Below, in pieces: positions 31,968-42,905 of a stretch of 64,000 nucleotides of DNA. The notes under the pieces were generated by a model that was given only the letters and a program-made list of their open reading frames with translations, did not search any database and had not been told where the DNA came from. Made by a program: the position numbers and the translations under genes. Origin of the DNA: Sphingomonadales bacterium UBA2683 (lineage in GTDB: Bacteria > Pseudomonadota > Alphaproteobacteria > Sphingomonadales > Sphingomonadaceae); the NCBI GenBank assembly GCA_002354635.1, contig DELZ01000005.1, forward strand, positions 82,886 to 146,885, in the 5' to 3' direction. Position 1 is the stretch's first letter; each line of letters begins with the position of its first letter.

Positions 31968-33230
31968 TCAATCTTCGCCGGCAGCAACAACTTTTGCTGA
32001 TCGGGCTCGCAAATCCTTGATGTCGGGCTTGTGGGCAATGACCTCCAGTGCTCTTTCCAGCGCATCGCGTGACGCGTCCGACGCCGTAACAGAGAATAGC
32101 TGCGGCCATGATTCGGCCAGCGCAAGCAAACAAAGCTGGATGCGCTGTTGCACCTCCACCATCCCGGAGCCGTCGCGGGCAATCTTGGTAAAGAAGTCGG
32201 TGAACAGATCCTGCATATCTATCTCGGGACCATGGACTCTCGAATATCGGGGGTCTTCGGTCTCCGCGCTGGCTTCGGCGAGGACCTCGAAACAGCGCAA
32301 GCCGCTATCCAGAACAGAAATCGCGGTACCGGGATCATTGACGGCCGGGGACAAGGCCCGGGATGCGATTTCGGAAAGCACCACCAGGCCAAATCGCGGA
32401 TCCTGGTCAAAGCTGCGCGCATGCTCAACCAATATGGCGTCCTGAAAGCGCCGCAGATCCAGTTCCGTGGCCCCTTCCCCGGACAGATAGAGCAATGGCC
32501 GCGCCGGATAGACAAGTTTGCCCGGATGAATGGCCAGATACACCGTGACACCATGTTTTTCTGCCATTTCATCCAGCAATCCCATGTCGACAGACGTCAC
32601 CACACCGCTGGCAATATCGCACCGGACGGGGACAGCATCAGAAGGGATATCGACCGGCGGCATGGCGTGCAGATATGGGTGCTTGCCATGCCAGCGCAGG
32701 GCTTTCGAGGTCGCCCGCTCCACCCGTTCAATCAGGTCGTTCATTCGCCCGAAGGTGGACAGCTGTTGAATCCAGTTGATCAGGGTACCGGTGATCAGGA
32801 TGATTACGGTTATCGTGGCGAAGAACAGGATGATGCGGCCACGATCATCATAAAAGCCGGCGGAAAGGCCGATAATCCCCACAATACTGAAAAGAAACGT
32901 ACCGAGGAAGGTCGACAGCGCATTTTGCGAACGGTCATCGGCCAGCATCAGCGCGATGGTGCGCGGTGTAGCTGTGCTGGTTGCCGAACCATAGGCCGAT
33001 ATCATGATGGAAACCGAAAATGCGATGACCGCCAGCATGCTCGACGCCAGAATCGTCAATATGTCCCCAACCGAACCGCTGGCGAGTTCCATATCGGATT
33101 CATACGGAATCAGGGGCCCGATCCATTTCGCAGCCCCCGCCGCGACAATCGCGGCCACGCTGAACAGCATGGCCCGGAACCATATTTTCTCAGGCAGCCG
33201 GGAGATATATTTCTTCAGTTCCAATATCAT
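31968..33230 (-). CDS. DUF2254 family membrane protein
   Basis: A 420-aa protein with four membrane helices in its first ~150 residues (IWFRAMLFSVAAIVAAGAA, ILTILASSMLAVIAFSVSIMISAYG, FLGTFLFSIVGIIGLSAGFY, IILFFATITVIILITGTLINWI) and a large cytosolic domain containing SEIASRALSPAVNDPGTAISVLDSGL, the DUF2254 signature. Function is unknown. ATG 33230 (MILELKKYISRLPEKIW) follows AAGGGGTGG and is preferred over the upstream extension. I found no EcfG box, so it may mark the right edge of the stress cluster. Confidence 0.88.
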   Translation of the reverse strand: MILELKKYISRLPEKIWFRAMLFSVAAIVAAGAAKWIGPLIPYESDMELASGSVGDILTILASSMLAVIAFSVSIMISAYGSATSTATPRTIALMLADDRSQNALSTFLGTFLFSIVGIIGLSAGFYDDRGRIILFFATITVIILITGTLINWIQQLSTFGRMNDLIERVERATSKALRWHGKHPYLHAMPPVDIPSDAVPVRCDIASGVVTSVDMGLLDEMAEKHGVTVYLAIHPGKLVYPARPLLYLSGEGATELDLRRFQDAILVEHARSFDQDPRFGLVVLSEIASRALSPAVNDPGTAISVLDSGLRCFEVLAEASAETEDPRYSRVHGPEIDMQDLFTDFFTKIARDGSGMVEVQQRIQLCLLALAESWPQLFSVTASDASRDALERALEVIAHKPDIKDLRARSAKVVAAGED

Positions 33231-33465
33231 GCGCCACCCCTTTCCAACCGAACCGATACGGCCGGTCCGCAAAGCGGCTCGATCCGGTTCCCGGTCGGCG
33301 TCTTGCATCCTGTTCCGAACATTCCCCCGCGATAGCTTTTTTTGGAGACTCCTGCCAGCGCACTTTGCCGCATCCGCCCGACCGGGACGAAGCGATATAC
33401 TGATATCGCAATCGGCAGACAGACGTCGGACAAGGCCCTTTCGGAGCGGTTCTGGTCCAAGATCG

Positions 33466-34047
33466 TCATGCTCCGGCTTTCCAGCATCCGGCGAGATGGT
33501 CGTCGGTCATCCCGATCGCCTGCATATAGGCATAAATTATTGTGCTACCGACGAAGCTCATGCCCCGCTTTTTCAGCGTTCTGGAGATGGTGTCGCTGAC
33601 CGGGCTGGTCGTCGCCATCTCGGCAAATTTTCCGGGACGGTTGACGGGCGGCGGCCCGTCCAGATGGTTCCAGAGCCACGTATCGAAGCTCCCGAATTCC
33701 AGCTGCATCTCCAGAAACACCCGGGCATTCTTGCGCACGGAATATATCTTGAGCCGGTTGCGGATGATCGCGGGTTCCGCACGCAAGGCTTCCAGTTCCT
33801 CGTCATCCATCGCGGCACAGCGCTCGATATCAAATCCGTGGAATGCCTGTCGATAGCCTTCGCGTTTGCGGAGGACGGTCTCCCAACTCAGGCCGGCCTG
33901 CGCACCTTCCAGAATCAGGTTTTCGAACAACAGCCGGTCATCATGGACGGGCATCCCCCATTCACGGTCATGATAGTCACCGTAGAATTCTTTGCCTGTC
34001 TGGCCACCGAAGCAGCGATGCTTTCCGTCCGTTCCGATCACCGTCAT
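33466..34047 (-). CDS. tag: DNA-3-methyladenine glycosylase I
   Basis: Excises 3-methyladenine from alkylated DNA. The protein of 193 aa shows the Tag signature YGDYHDREWGMPVHDDRLLFENLILEGAQAGLSW near residue 22 (with the catalytic-pocket Glu and Trp), followed by LKKRGMSFVGSTIIYAYMQAIGMTDDH. Zinc ligands are expected at Cys and His residues near both ends: C12 region (RCFGG) and the C-terminal HLAGCW are visible. Normal length, single gene. Confidence 0.93.
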   Translation of the reverse strand: MTVIGTDGKHRCFGGQTGKEFYGDYHDREWGMPVHDDRLLFENLILEGAQAGLSWETVLRKREGYRQAFHGFDIERCAAMDDEELEALRAEPAIIRNRLKIYSVRKNARVFLEMQLEFGSFDTWLWNHLDGPPPVNRPGKFAEMATTSPVSDTISRTLKKRGMSFVGSTIIYAYMQAIGMTDDHLAGCWKAGA

Positions 34048-34084
34048 GATTGCCGACTAACCGGTTAGGCCGGTTTCGACAATT

Positions 34085-35410
34085 CTATTCGGCAGGCTGG
34101 ATGTCCGGCGCGCGCGCGTGGTCCGGGGTCCACCAGCCGATCCGCCGCTTCACCCGGTTGAGCAGTCGCGGAATCGGAGCGTTGCGATCCATCCATTCCG
34201 CGTAATCCTTGTAAGCCGGATCGCTGAGCAGATGTTTTTCCTCGGTCTTGGCGCGCCAGTAATAGACGCCGCTTACCAACGCCATCAGCACCGTATTGCG
34301 TACAAAATCCGCAAAGCTGCCGGAAGTCACCAGAAATGGCATGCTTGCCAGCCACCAGTAGGCGTTCTTTGCCATATAGGCGGGGTGCTTGGTCCAGCTA
34401 TAGGGTCCATGGGTCAATATGCCGCGATGGGTGAGGTTGGAAAAGCGGAGACCGAAGGCTACTGTCGCCCACGCATAGATGGCGGTCAGCAAAACCAGAA
34501 CGCCGCCCCAGACCCACAGGATGGCAGGCCGACCGTCGAACCAATAGGCCCAGTCGGCGGTGCTGACATGATAGTTGAGCGGACCATTGTCTCCCATCAA
34601 TATGAACGGCGGATAGCACATAAGCGCGGCAACCCAGCCAGCCAGATAGGGATTTGCGGTGCGGATATGCGCATCGAGCGGCTTCATCGTCAGCAGATAT
34701 CCAACCGTTGCAAACTGGACATCGATAACGAACATCGCGACGATCAGCCAGCGCGCAATCGCTACCGGATTGCCATTGATATCAGCGAGATCAAGCCGGA
34801 CAAGATCCCCGAATCCGCCGGGCACGATCGAAATCATGAAGGCGAGGAAAAAGCCCTTTACCGCCCAGGCCCGCAGATGGTGGTAAATCTGTTCGCGGTT
34901 AAACTCGCCTTTCCCGCCGGTCAGCAGCTGGCCGAAATGCCAGGCGCCATCGCGCGGTTCGATGGTGAAGCGATCCATGATCAGGACATAGGGAATGGAC
35001 AGCACAAACAGCCAGGGCGCCACCGCCCCCAACAGTTCCATGGAAAATTGATATTGCCCAGTCCAGTACCAGCGCCCGACACAATAGATCGTCGCGATAA
35101 GCCCCCAGGTCGCCCACAGGCCCGTCAGTTTCACCAGACTGATGTCGAATGTATCTTTGAGCCTTTCCGGATTTTGCCAGTCGATGCCCGTGGATGATCG
35201 CAAATGGACCTTGTCCATCAGCAGCGACCAGAGCACCATCGGTATCGCACAGGCGGCACAGGCGGCAAGTGCCGAATAGGGTCCGTCCATCCCGTATTGC
35301 CGGGCGATCAGGATCCAGCACGCCAGTCCGATCAGGCCCGCCACGCCCACGCCATGGGAAACCGCAGAGCGGGGCCGTGGATCATCACCGCTAGATTTTA
35401 GTCCAAACAT
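34085..35410 (-). CDS. Multi-spanning membrane protein with isoprenylcysteine methyltransferase-like C-terminus
   Basis: A 441-aa integral membrane protein with about ten hydrophobic segments. The C-terminal quarter contains THRGILTHGPYSWTKHPAYMAKNAYWWLASMPF and, later, RAKTEEKHLLSDPAYKDYAEWMDR, the pattern of the ICMT/PEMT phospholipid-methyltransferase fold (SAM-binding His-Pro-x-Tyr and Glu-Glu equivalents). The N-terminal two-thirds are unique membrane helices. The substrate, perhaps a lipid or quinone-like molecule, cannot be inferred. Single gene. Confidence 0.8.
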   Translation of the reverse strand: MFGLKSSGDDPRPRSAVSHGVGVAGLIGLACWILIARQYGMDGPYSALAACAACAIPMVLWSLLMDKVHLRSSTGIDWQNPERLKDTFDISLVKLTGLWATWGLIATIYCVGRWYWTGQYQFSMELLGAVAPWLFVLSIPYVLIMDRFTIEPRDGAWHFGQLLTGGKGEFNREQIYHHLRAWAVKGFFLAFMISIVPGGFGDLVRLDLADINGNPVAIARWLIVAMFVIDVQFATVGYLLTMKPLDAHIRTANPYLAGWVAALMCYPPFILMGDNGPLNYHVSTADWAYWFDGRPAILWVWGGVLVLLTAIYAWATVAFGLRFSNLTHRGILTHGPYSWTKHPAYMAKNAYWWLASMPFLVTSGSFADFVRNTVLMALVSGVYYWRAKTEEKHLLSDPAYKDYAEWMDRNAPIPRLLNRVKRRIGWWTPDHARAPDIQPAE

Positions 35411-35562
35411 CCGCCCGCTTTAACCAATAATGGTAAGCAAGCCGTGAACATAACGATTCCAGGGAAAATTCCTCGGATTGGCCTAGGAAAATTGCGCGAG
35501 CTGCCCTATATCATCCTGTAAAGGCGGGTGAAATCAATTTGATGATAAAACACGGGATTCAT

Positions 35563-36729
35563 ATGAAAAATATTGGACTTTCTCTCTCCGGTGCAATTCT
35601 TCTGGTTGCCTGCTCGAATGGCGATGACGCCCAGGCGAACGGCAACGCCTCTGCAGAAAAGCAGGCGCTGTCCGACATTTCGCCGGTCGATCGCAAACCT
35701 TTCGAAACCACCGCGATTGCCAGTTTTGACGAACCATGGGCGATGACATTCCTGCCCGACGGCCGGATACTGGTCAGCGAAAAAGCAGGGACGCTGCAGC
35801 TGGTTGATGGCAAAGGTCAGAAAACCGACATCGCCGGCGTGCCCGAAGTTGATTATGGTGGTCAGGGCGGTTTCGGCGATATCGTCCTCGCTCCCGATTT
35901 CGCGACAAGCAATATCGTCTATCTGAGCTGGATCGAAGCCGGCGAACAAGACACCCGCGGTGCCGTGGTTGGCCGGGCCAGGCTGGAGCTGAAAGGCCAG
36001 AAACCGGCACTGAAAAATCTTCAAACCATCTGGAAACAGGATCCGAAGGTTGAGGGTCGTGGACATTATTCTCACCGCATCGCCTTTTCCCCCGATGGCG
36101 AATATCTCTTCATCGGTTCGGGCGAACGGCAGAAATTCGACCCGGCGCAGGATATGGCGGCCAATCTCGGCAAGGTCATAAGATTATATCCGGACGGCAG
36201 CGTTCCAAAAGACAATCCGTTCGTCGACAGGGAGGGCGCACTTCCCGAAATCTGGTCGCTGGGCCACCGCAATATATTGGGGCTCGCTTTTGATGGCGAA
36301 GGGCGCCTGTGGAATCAGGAAATGGGTCCGAAAGACGGCGACGAGCTCAACCTCGTCCAGCGCGGTGCCAATTACGGCTATCCGATCGTCTCGGAAGGCA
36401 ATCATTACGATGGCAAGAAAATCCCCAATCATGACACGCGTCCCGAATTCGAGGCGCCAAAAGTGGCCTGGGTGCCGACGATCGCGCCAAGCGGCCTGAT
36501 CTTTTATTCCGGCGATCTGTTCCCGGCATGGAAAGGCAGCGCTTTCATCGGCGGCCTTGCCAGCCAGGCCCTCATTCGCGTCAGCTTCGATGGCGACAGT
36601 GCGAAAGAAGCAGAGCGTTTCCTGATGGGTAATCGCATCCGTGAAGTGGAACAGGGACCGGATGGCGCCATCTATGTGCTGGAAGACGGCGAAGGCGGCA
36701 AACTGCTCAAGCTGACACCGACCAAATAG
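35563..36729 (+). CDS. PQQ-dependent sugar dehydrogenase-type lipoprotein (YliI-like)
   Basis: An exported six-bladed beta-propeller of the soluble glucose / aldose sugar dehydrogenase family. From ATG 35563 the product has 388 aa and a lipobox (MKNIGLSLSGAILLVACSNG, Cys18). Family motifs are PWAMTFLPDGRILVSEKAGTLQLV, GQGGFGDIVLAPDF, SHRIAFSPDGEYLFIGSGER, WSLGHRNILGLAFD and PKDGDELNLVQRGANYGYP. These match the PQQ and calcium sites of Asd. The upstream TTG/ATG start at 35539-35542 is possible but spoils the signal peptide. Oxidises aldoses in the periplasm if PQQ is available. Confidence 0.92.
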   Translation: MKNIGLSLSGAILLVACSNGDDAQANGNASAEKQALSDISPVDRKPFETTAIASFDEPWAMTFLPDGRILVSEKAGTLQLVDGKGQKTDIAGVPEVDYGGQGGFGDIVLAPDFATSNIVYLSWIEAGEQDTRGAVVGRARLELKGQKPALKNLQTIWKQDPKVEGRGHYSHRIAFSPDGEYLFIGSGERQKFDPAQDMAANLGKVIRLYPDGSVPKDNPFVDREGALPEIWSLGHRNILGLAFDGEGRLWNQEMGPKDGDELNLVQRGANYGYPIVSEGNHYDGKKIPNHDTRPEFEAPKVAWVPTIAPSGLIFYSGDLFPAWKGSAFIGGLASQALIRVSFDGDSAKEAERFLMGNRIREVEQGPDGAIYVLEDGEGGKLLKLTPTK

Positions 36730-36746
36730 GGTTTTCCAACCAGTAA

Positions 36747-37613
36747 CTATTGCGAAGCGGTGGTTGTCGTTCCGGACAGATCGCTCAGAAATTCCCGGAC
36801 CCGTTTGGCGTTGATCCCCAGATCGTGGACACCGGCGCGGCTCACCGAACGGACGTCGATGATGCTGGCGGCCCCGTTTTCCGCTGCGCGCGCTCGAATG
36901 ACAATATCATCCTTGAACCGGAACAGCGAATAGGTGTCGGTGGCCTCCAGATTGCCCGCTGCCGGATCGATACCGATGATATCCCAGCCGCGGTCTTGTG
37001 CCAGTCTTTTCGCTTTCTCGATCACCTCGGCGACCGGTTGATCAATCCGGACCGAGCGAATATCCGGATAGGCGTCCTGATGCAGAGTGGCCCAGCGCTG
37101 GCGGGGGTTCATCCCGGCCATATCGCTGTCGTCTGCACCGGGAATTTTATCCCAATTGTCATCGCGCAGTCTGAGCCCCGTGAACTGCGGCGGATCGGCA
37201 AGGTCGGTGGTGATGTCGTGGATTGCAGGCAGGGTCAGCAAGGCATTGCCATAGGGAGCCAGAAAGGCGAGAAATCCGAGCGTTGCGGCCATACCCAGTC
37301 CGATCAGCGGCCAGCGGGTCTTGCGGCCCTTGCGCCGGTTCAGCAGGATGAAGGCAATGGCGAGGAGCAAAGCTGCAATTGCGACCAGGATGATCCATGG
37401 CACCGCGGCAACCCCGGCTTGCCGTTCCCACAGACCGATTCCGCTGCCTCCGGCGGCAATGACGAACGCCAGCGGGGAACCAACACCGAGCACCGCTATC
37501 AGCCACCCCTTCGGGTCGCGGCGCAGCGAGGCCAGTCTGGCCGGCTTGTCACCGGCAGTTGCCGGTGGAACATCGGTGGTGGATGGTTCGGATTTCTTAT
37601 TCTGGTCCGTCAC
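36747..37613 (-). CDS. DUF1499 family membrane protein
   Basis: A 288-aa protein. After a disordered N-terminus come three membrane helices (about 33-52, 66-86, 97-118), then a soluble DUF1499 domain: DAYPDIRSVRIDQPVAEVIEKAKRLAQDRGWDIIGIDPAAGNLEATDTYSLFRFKDDIVIRAR and the conserved IDVRSVSRAGVHDLGINAKRVREFL. The GTG at 37613 has GGGGAG seven bases before it and is chosen over the TTG two codons earlier. Function of DUF1499 is unknown. It is convergent with the sugar dehydrogenase gene. Confidence 0.86.
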   Translation of the reverse strand: MTDQNKKSEPSTTDVPPATAGDKPARLASLRRDPKGWLIAVLGVGSPLAFVIAAGGSGIGLWERQAGVAAVPWIILVAIAALLLAIAFILLNRRKGRKTRWPLIGLGMAATLGFLAFLAPYGNALLTLPAIHDITTDLADPPQFTGLRLRDDNWDKIPGADDSDMAGMNPRQRWATLHQDAYPDIRSVRIDQPVAEVIEKAKRLAQDRGWDIIGIDPAAGNLEATDTYSLFRFKDDIVIRARAAENGAASIIDVRSVSRAGVHDLGINAKRVREFLSDLSGTTTTASQ

Positions 37614-37742
37614 GCGCAAACTCCCCTAGCGGATCAATCTTTTAGCTGGCACTCTGTCATCTTGCAATTGCAACCTATCCGGCTCGACTTTTGCACCAAA
37701 GCGGAGTAGCGCGCGCTTTTCCTGCAATATGAGACCAACGAC

Positions 37743-38255
37743 TTGACCAGCATCATTCCTCTCGCGGAAATTGATCCGCAACTCGTCGAAGCCCTTCTCG
37801 ACTCTGCCTTTGGTACGGATCGCCACGACCGCACCGCCTACCGGCTGCGCGAGGGTATGACCATGCTCGAAGGCTTGTCGCTGGCTGCGGTGGACCAGGA
37901 GAAACACGAGCTGCTCGGATCGATTCAATGCTGGCCGGTTGCCTTGACCGATGAACAGGGAAAGAAGCACCCGATGATCATGGTCGGTCCGGTGGCGGTC
38001 TACCCGGACTTTCAGCGCGAAGGTATCGGCCGGGCGATGATGGCGGCGCTGCTCCGGGAAATCCAGCCGGACGACCCCTTGCCCTTGGTCATGATCGGCG
38101 ATCCGGAATATTATGAGCGGTTCTTCGGATTTACCGCAGAGGGAACCGCAGGATGGGCGTTGCCGGGGCCGTGGGAGCCATCACGGCTGCTGGTCCGCAG
38201 CAACCCGGCGCATCCCTTGCCGAAAACCGGAACGCTTGGCCCCTGGACACAATAG
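37743..38255 (+). CDS. GNAT-family N-acetyltransferase
   Basis: A 170-aa YhbS-like acetyltransferase. The acetyl-CoA loop is VGPVAVYPDFQREGIGRAMMAALLREI (about 83-109), followed by MIGDPEYYERFFGFTAEGT, both diagnostic. The start is a TTG at 37743; I see no in-frame ATG before the fold. It starts a run of four closely spaced plus-strand genes (GNAT, DUF1285, CoA pyrophosphatase, CCA-adding enzyme). The substrate is unknown. Confidence 0.87.
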   Translation: MTSIIPLAEIDPQLVEALLDSAFGTDRHDRTAYRLREGMTMLEGLSLAAVDQEKHELLGSIQCWPVALTDEQGKKHPMIMVGPVAVYPDFQREGIGRAMMAALLREIQPDDPLPLVMIGDPEYYERFFGFTAEGTAGWALPGPWEPSRLLVRSNPAHPLPKTGTLGPWTQ

Positions 38256-38302
38256 CGAGTCTAAAGCTTTACAGAGGTGGCGCCGGGCAATAGTCCGTTT
38301 GC

Positions 38303-38863
38303 ATGCCCTACACGCCACCACCCGAACTTGCCTCGCTTTCGATCGCGGAGATAGCCGAACTGGCGGCGGCGCAGAAGCTGCCGCCCGTCGATCAATGGGA
38401 CCCGCAGGACAGCGGCGACAGCGAAATGCGGATTGCCGCAGACGGGACCTGGTACCATCAGGGCGACCCGATCCGGCGTCCGGCCATGGTGCGCGCCTTT
38501 TCCAGCATCTTGCGGCGGGAACCGGACGACAGCTATGCACTGGTCACGCCTTACCAGAAACTGGGCATCATCGTCGAGGATGCGCCGTTTGTGGCGGTGG
38601 AACTGGAGAGTGAAGGCAGCGGCGCGGAACGGACGCTGGCCTTTCGACTCAACACCGACCATCTGGTGGTCGCCGATGCCGATCATCCGCTGCGCTTTGG
38701 CACGGATAAACCGCAGCCCTATCTGCAGGTGCGTCGCGGTCTGGAGGCCGTATTGGCGCGGCCTGTCTATTATCAGCTGGTAGAGCTGGCACTGGAAGAA
38801 GACGGTGATCCCGTCGGAATCTGGTCGGCCGGCACCTTCTTCCCGATCGCGGGTGGCTCATGA
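38303..38863 (+). CDS. DUF1285 domain-containing protein
   Basis: A 186-aa soluble protein recognisable by WDPQDSGDSEMRIAADGTWYHQGDPIRRPAMVRAFSSILRRE and the later LRFGTDKPQPYLQVRRGLEAVLARPVYYQL. Structures of the family show two small beta-rich domains; its function is not known. It shares four bases (ATGA) with the CoA pyrophosphatase gene, so the two are translationally coupled. This pair with the CCA-adding enzyme is a conserved alphaproteobacterial order. Confidence 0.9.
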   Translation: MPYTPPPELASLSIAEIAELAAAQKLPPVDQWDPQDSGDSEMRIAADGTWYHQGDPIRRPAMVRAFSSILRREPDDSYALVTPYQKLGIIVEDAPFVAVELESEGSGAERTLAFRLNTDHLVVADADHPLRFGTDKPQPYLQVRRGLEAVLARPVYYQLVELALEEDGDPVGIWSAGTFFPIAGGS

Positions 38864-39459
38864 CTTTGCGCGACCGGCTCGAAAAGGCGCTGGTGAAAGG
38901 GCATGAAAATGACCTCGACCACCTGCTCTATAACGAGCGCGACCATATCGATGATCTCAAGATTCTCCGGGATGCCGCGGTGCTGATCGCGGTGACCGAC
39001 CGCCCCGATCCGGGCATCATCTTCGTCCAGCGGCCCCAGCATATGCGCAACCATCCCGGACAGGTGGCCTTTCCCGGCGGCAAGATCGATCCGGGTGACC
39101 GGGATCCGATCGATGCCGCGCTGCGCGAAGCCCATGAGGAGGTTGCGCTGGACCGGACGCATGTCGACATTATCGGTATGACCGACACTTTTCAGTCCGG
39201 CAGCGGCTACAATATCCAGCCGGTGCTGAGCGTCATCCCGCCCGACCTGCCTTTTGTCGCTGATCCTTCGGAAGTGGAAAGCTGGTTCGAAGCACCACTC
39301 GATTTCCTGCTCGATCCCAGGAATCGCACCGTCCACGAAGGGACATGGAACGGGCGCAAGCGGCATTATTATGAAATCTACTGGCAGGATTATCGAATCT
39401 GGGGAATTACCGCCGGGATTTTGAACAATCTGGGAAAGAGGCTGGGTTGGGAACCATGA
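38860..39459 (+). CDS. NUDIX hydrolase, CoA pyrophosphatase
   Basis: Hydrolyses CoA or its derivatives to phosphopantetheine and 3',5'-ADP. It is 199 aa. The CoA-specific preceding motif LVQRPQHMRNHPGQVAFPGGKID-like segment (FVQRPQHMRNHPGQVAFPGG) is followed by the NUDIX box DAALREAHEEVAL with the REAxEE core. The C-terminus ends WGITAGILNNLGKRLGW, also typical. ATGA overlap joins it to both neighbours. Confidence 0.93.
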   Translation: MTLRDRLEKALVKGHENDLDHLLYNERDHIDDLKILRDAAVLIAVTDRPDPGIIFVQRPQHMRNHPGQVAFPGGKIDPGDRDPIDAALREAHEEVALDRTHVDIIGMTDTFQSGSGYNIQPVLSVIPPDLPFVADPSEVESWFEAPLDFLLDPRNRTVHEGTWNGRKRHYYEIYWQDYRIWGITAGILNNLGKRLGWEP

Positions 39460-40685
39460 AATTACCCCCGTCAGAATGGATCGAACGACGCGGCCTTGCA
39501 GCGCTGATCGCGGCACTGGATGGCAAGGCGCGCTTCGTCGGCGGTGCGGTTCGTGACAGCCTGCTGGGAGTCACGGTCAAGGATGTGGACATCGCCACAC
39601 CGCTGCTGCCCCGGGATGTGATGGAGCGGCTCAAGGCGGCGTCTATCAAGGTGGTACCGACCGGCATCGACCATGGTACGGTGACCGCCGTGCTGCCCGA
39701 CGGCCCGGTCGAAATCACGACGCTGCGCCGCGACGTGTCCACCGACGGCCGGCGCGCGACCGTCGCTTTCAGCGAAAACTGGCGGGAAGACGCGGCCCGG
39801 CGCGACTTCACCATCAACGCACTTTTCGCCGATCCCGAAACACTGGAGATCTCCGACTATTTCGGTGGCCTGACAGATCTCGAACAGCGCCAGATCCGCT
39901 TCATCGGTTCGGCAGCGGAACGGATCGCCGAAGACCATCTGCGGATCATGCGCTATTTCCGCTTTCTGGCCCGTTTCGGGCTTCATGACCTGGAACCGGA
40001 AGCCTTCCGGGCCTGCGTCGAGGCGGCCCCGAAGCTGGAGCTGCTGTCCCGGGAAAGGGTTGCGGACGAGCTGCTGAAACTGCTCGCGACCGACGATCCG
40101 CGTCTGGCCGTTGGCAAGATGCTGGACACCGGAATTTTTGACCATATCATCGCCGATACGGACGAGCTGGCGTCTGTCCTGTTGGACCGGCTGGTCGACC
40201 GCGAGCAGGTGCATGCCATTGTGCCCGGCGCGGTGCGGCGTCTGGTCGCCCTGTTGCCCAAACAGAGGGATCAGGCCGGCGCCGTTGCCAAGAGCCTGAA
40301 GCTCTCGAAAAAACTGCAACGGGCGATTGCCGAGCGCTTGCCTACTCTGACCGACGACCAGACCGGGCCTGGCGCTGATCTGTTTCAGGGCGAGAATGAC
40401 ATCCGTGCGCTTGCCTATCGCACCAGCGTCGAGGCGGCCCGCGATGTTGCCCTGCTGTTCGTCGATGATGAATCGCTGTCCGACATGCTGAGCCGGTTGA
40501 AAGGCTGGCAATCGCCGCATTTCCCGCTGACCGGTGGCGACTTGATCGAACGCGGCCTCAAGCCCGGCCCGATCGTTGCACGGACCCTGGCGACCATCGA
40601 ACAGGCATGGATCGATAATGGTTTCCCGGATGAAAAATGGCTGGCAAATTATGTTGATGGTCTTGATTTCACCCCCGGGACATGA
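39456..40685 (+). CDS. CCA tRNA nucleotidyltransferase / poly(A) polymerase family
   Basis: Adds or repairs the 3' CCA of tRNAs. At 409 aa it has the class II nucleotidyltransferase head: ARFVGGAVRDSLLGVTVKDVDIATPLLP with the catalytic DxD, followed by the RRDFTINALFAD motif and the RNA-binding/dimer domain ALIRFIGSAAERIAEDHLRIMRYFRFLARFG-like region. The ATG at 39456 overlaps the NUDIX stop codon (ATGA) and is preferred to the TTG three codons earlier. Confidence 0.94.
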   Translation: MKLPPSEWIERRGLAALIAALDGKARFVGGAVRDSLLGVTVKDVDIATPLLPRDVMERLKAASIKVVPTGIDHGTVTAVLPDGPVEITTLRRDVSTDGRRATVAFSENWREDAARRDFTINALFADPETLEISDYFGGLTDLEQRQIRFIGSAAERIAEDHLRIMRYFRFLARFGLHDLEPEAFRACVEAAPKLELLSRERVADELLKLLATDDPRLAVGKMLDTGIFDHIIADTDELASVLLDRLVDREQVHAIVPGAVRRLVALLPKQRDQAGAVAKSLKLSKKLQRAIAERLPTLTDDQTGPGADLFQGENDIRALAYRTSVEAARDVALLFVDDESLSDMLSRLKGWQSPHFPLTGGDLIERGLKPGPIVARTLATIEQAWIDNGFPDEKWLANYVDGLDFTPGT

Positions 40686-40763
40686 GCAAAGTCTGGTAGA
40701 GACAGAAATAGAATTTGCTCGGGCTGCGCGCCCGATCAGGCAATAATAAAAGAGAGGCAAGAG

Positions 40764-42719
<1,956 letters not shown>

Positions 42720-42727
42720 CGGTGTAA

Positions 42728-42810
42728 CTGTGCTCCGCACTCGATGCGGAGCTCTGGCGGCGAGAATTGCTGTCTTCAGCGCAGGGCTCCGCATCAAGTG
42801 CGGAGCACAG
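42728..42810. repeat. Inverted repeat, 25-bp arms
   Basis: Arms 42728-42752 and 42786-42810 are reverse complements with one mismatch, and each arm is itself partly palindromic (CTCCGCA/TGCGGAG). It follows the acs stop codon directly and could act as a transcription terminator or a REP-like element. Confidence 0.8.
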
Positions 42811-42813
42811 GTG

Positions 42814-42893
42814 TGCCTGCGCAGGCAGGCATCCATCTCCCGTTGGTTCCGCTTGGCGCACCCGGGAGATGGGCCCCTGCCTGCGCAGGGGCA
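42814..42893. repeat. Second inverted repeat, REP-like
   Basis: TGCCTGCGCAGGCA with CATCTCCCG on the left pairs with CGGGAGATG and TGCCTGCGCAGGGGCA on the right (42863-42893), two bases interrupting the match. Lies just beyond the end of the nitroreductase gene. Confidence 0.72.
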
Positions 42894-42905
42894 CGCAAGC
42901 CTTAA

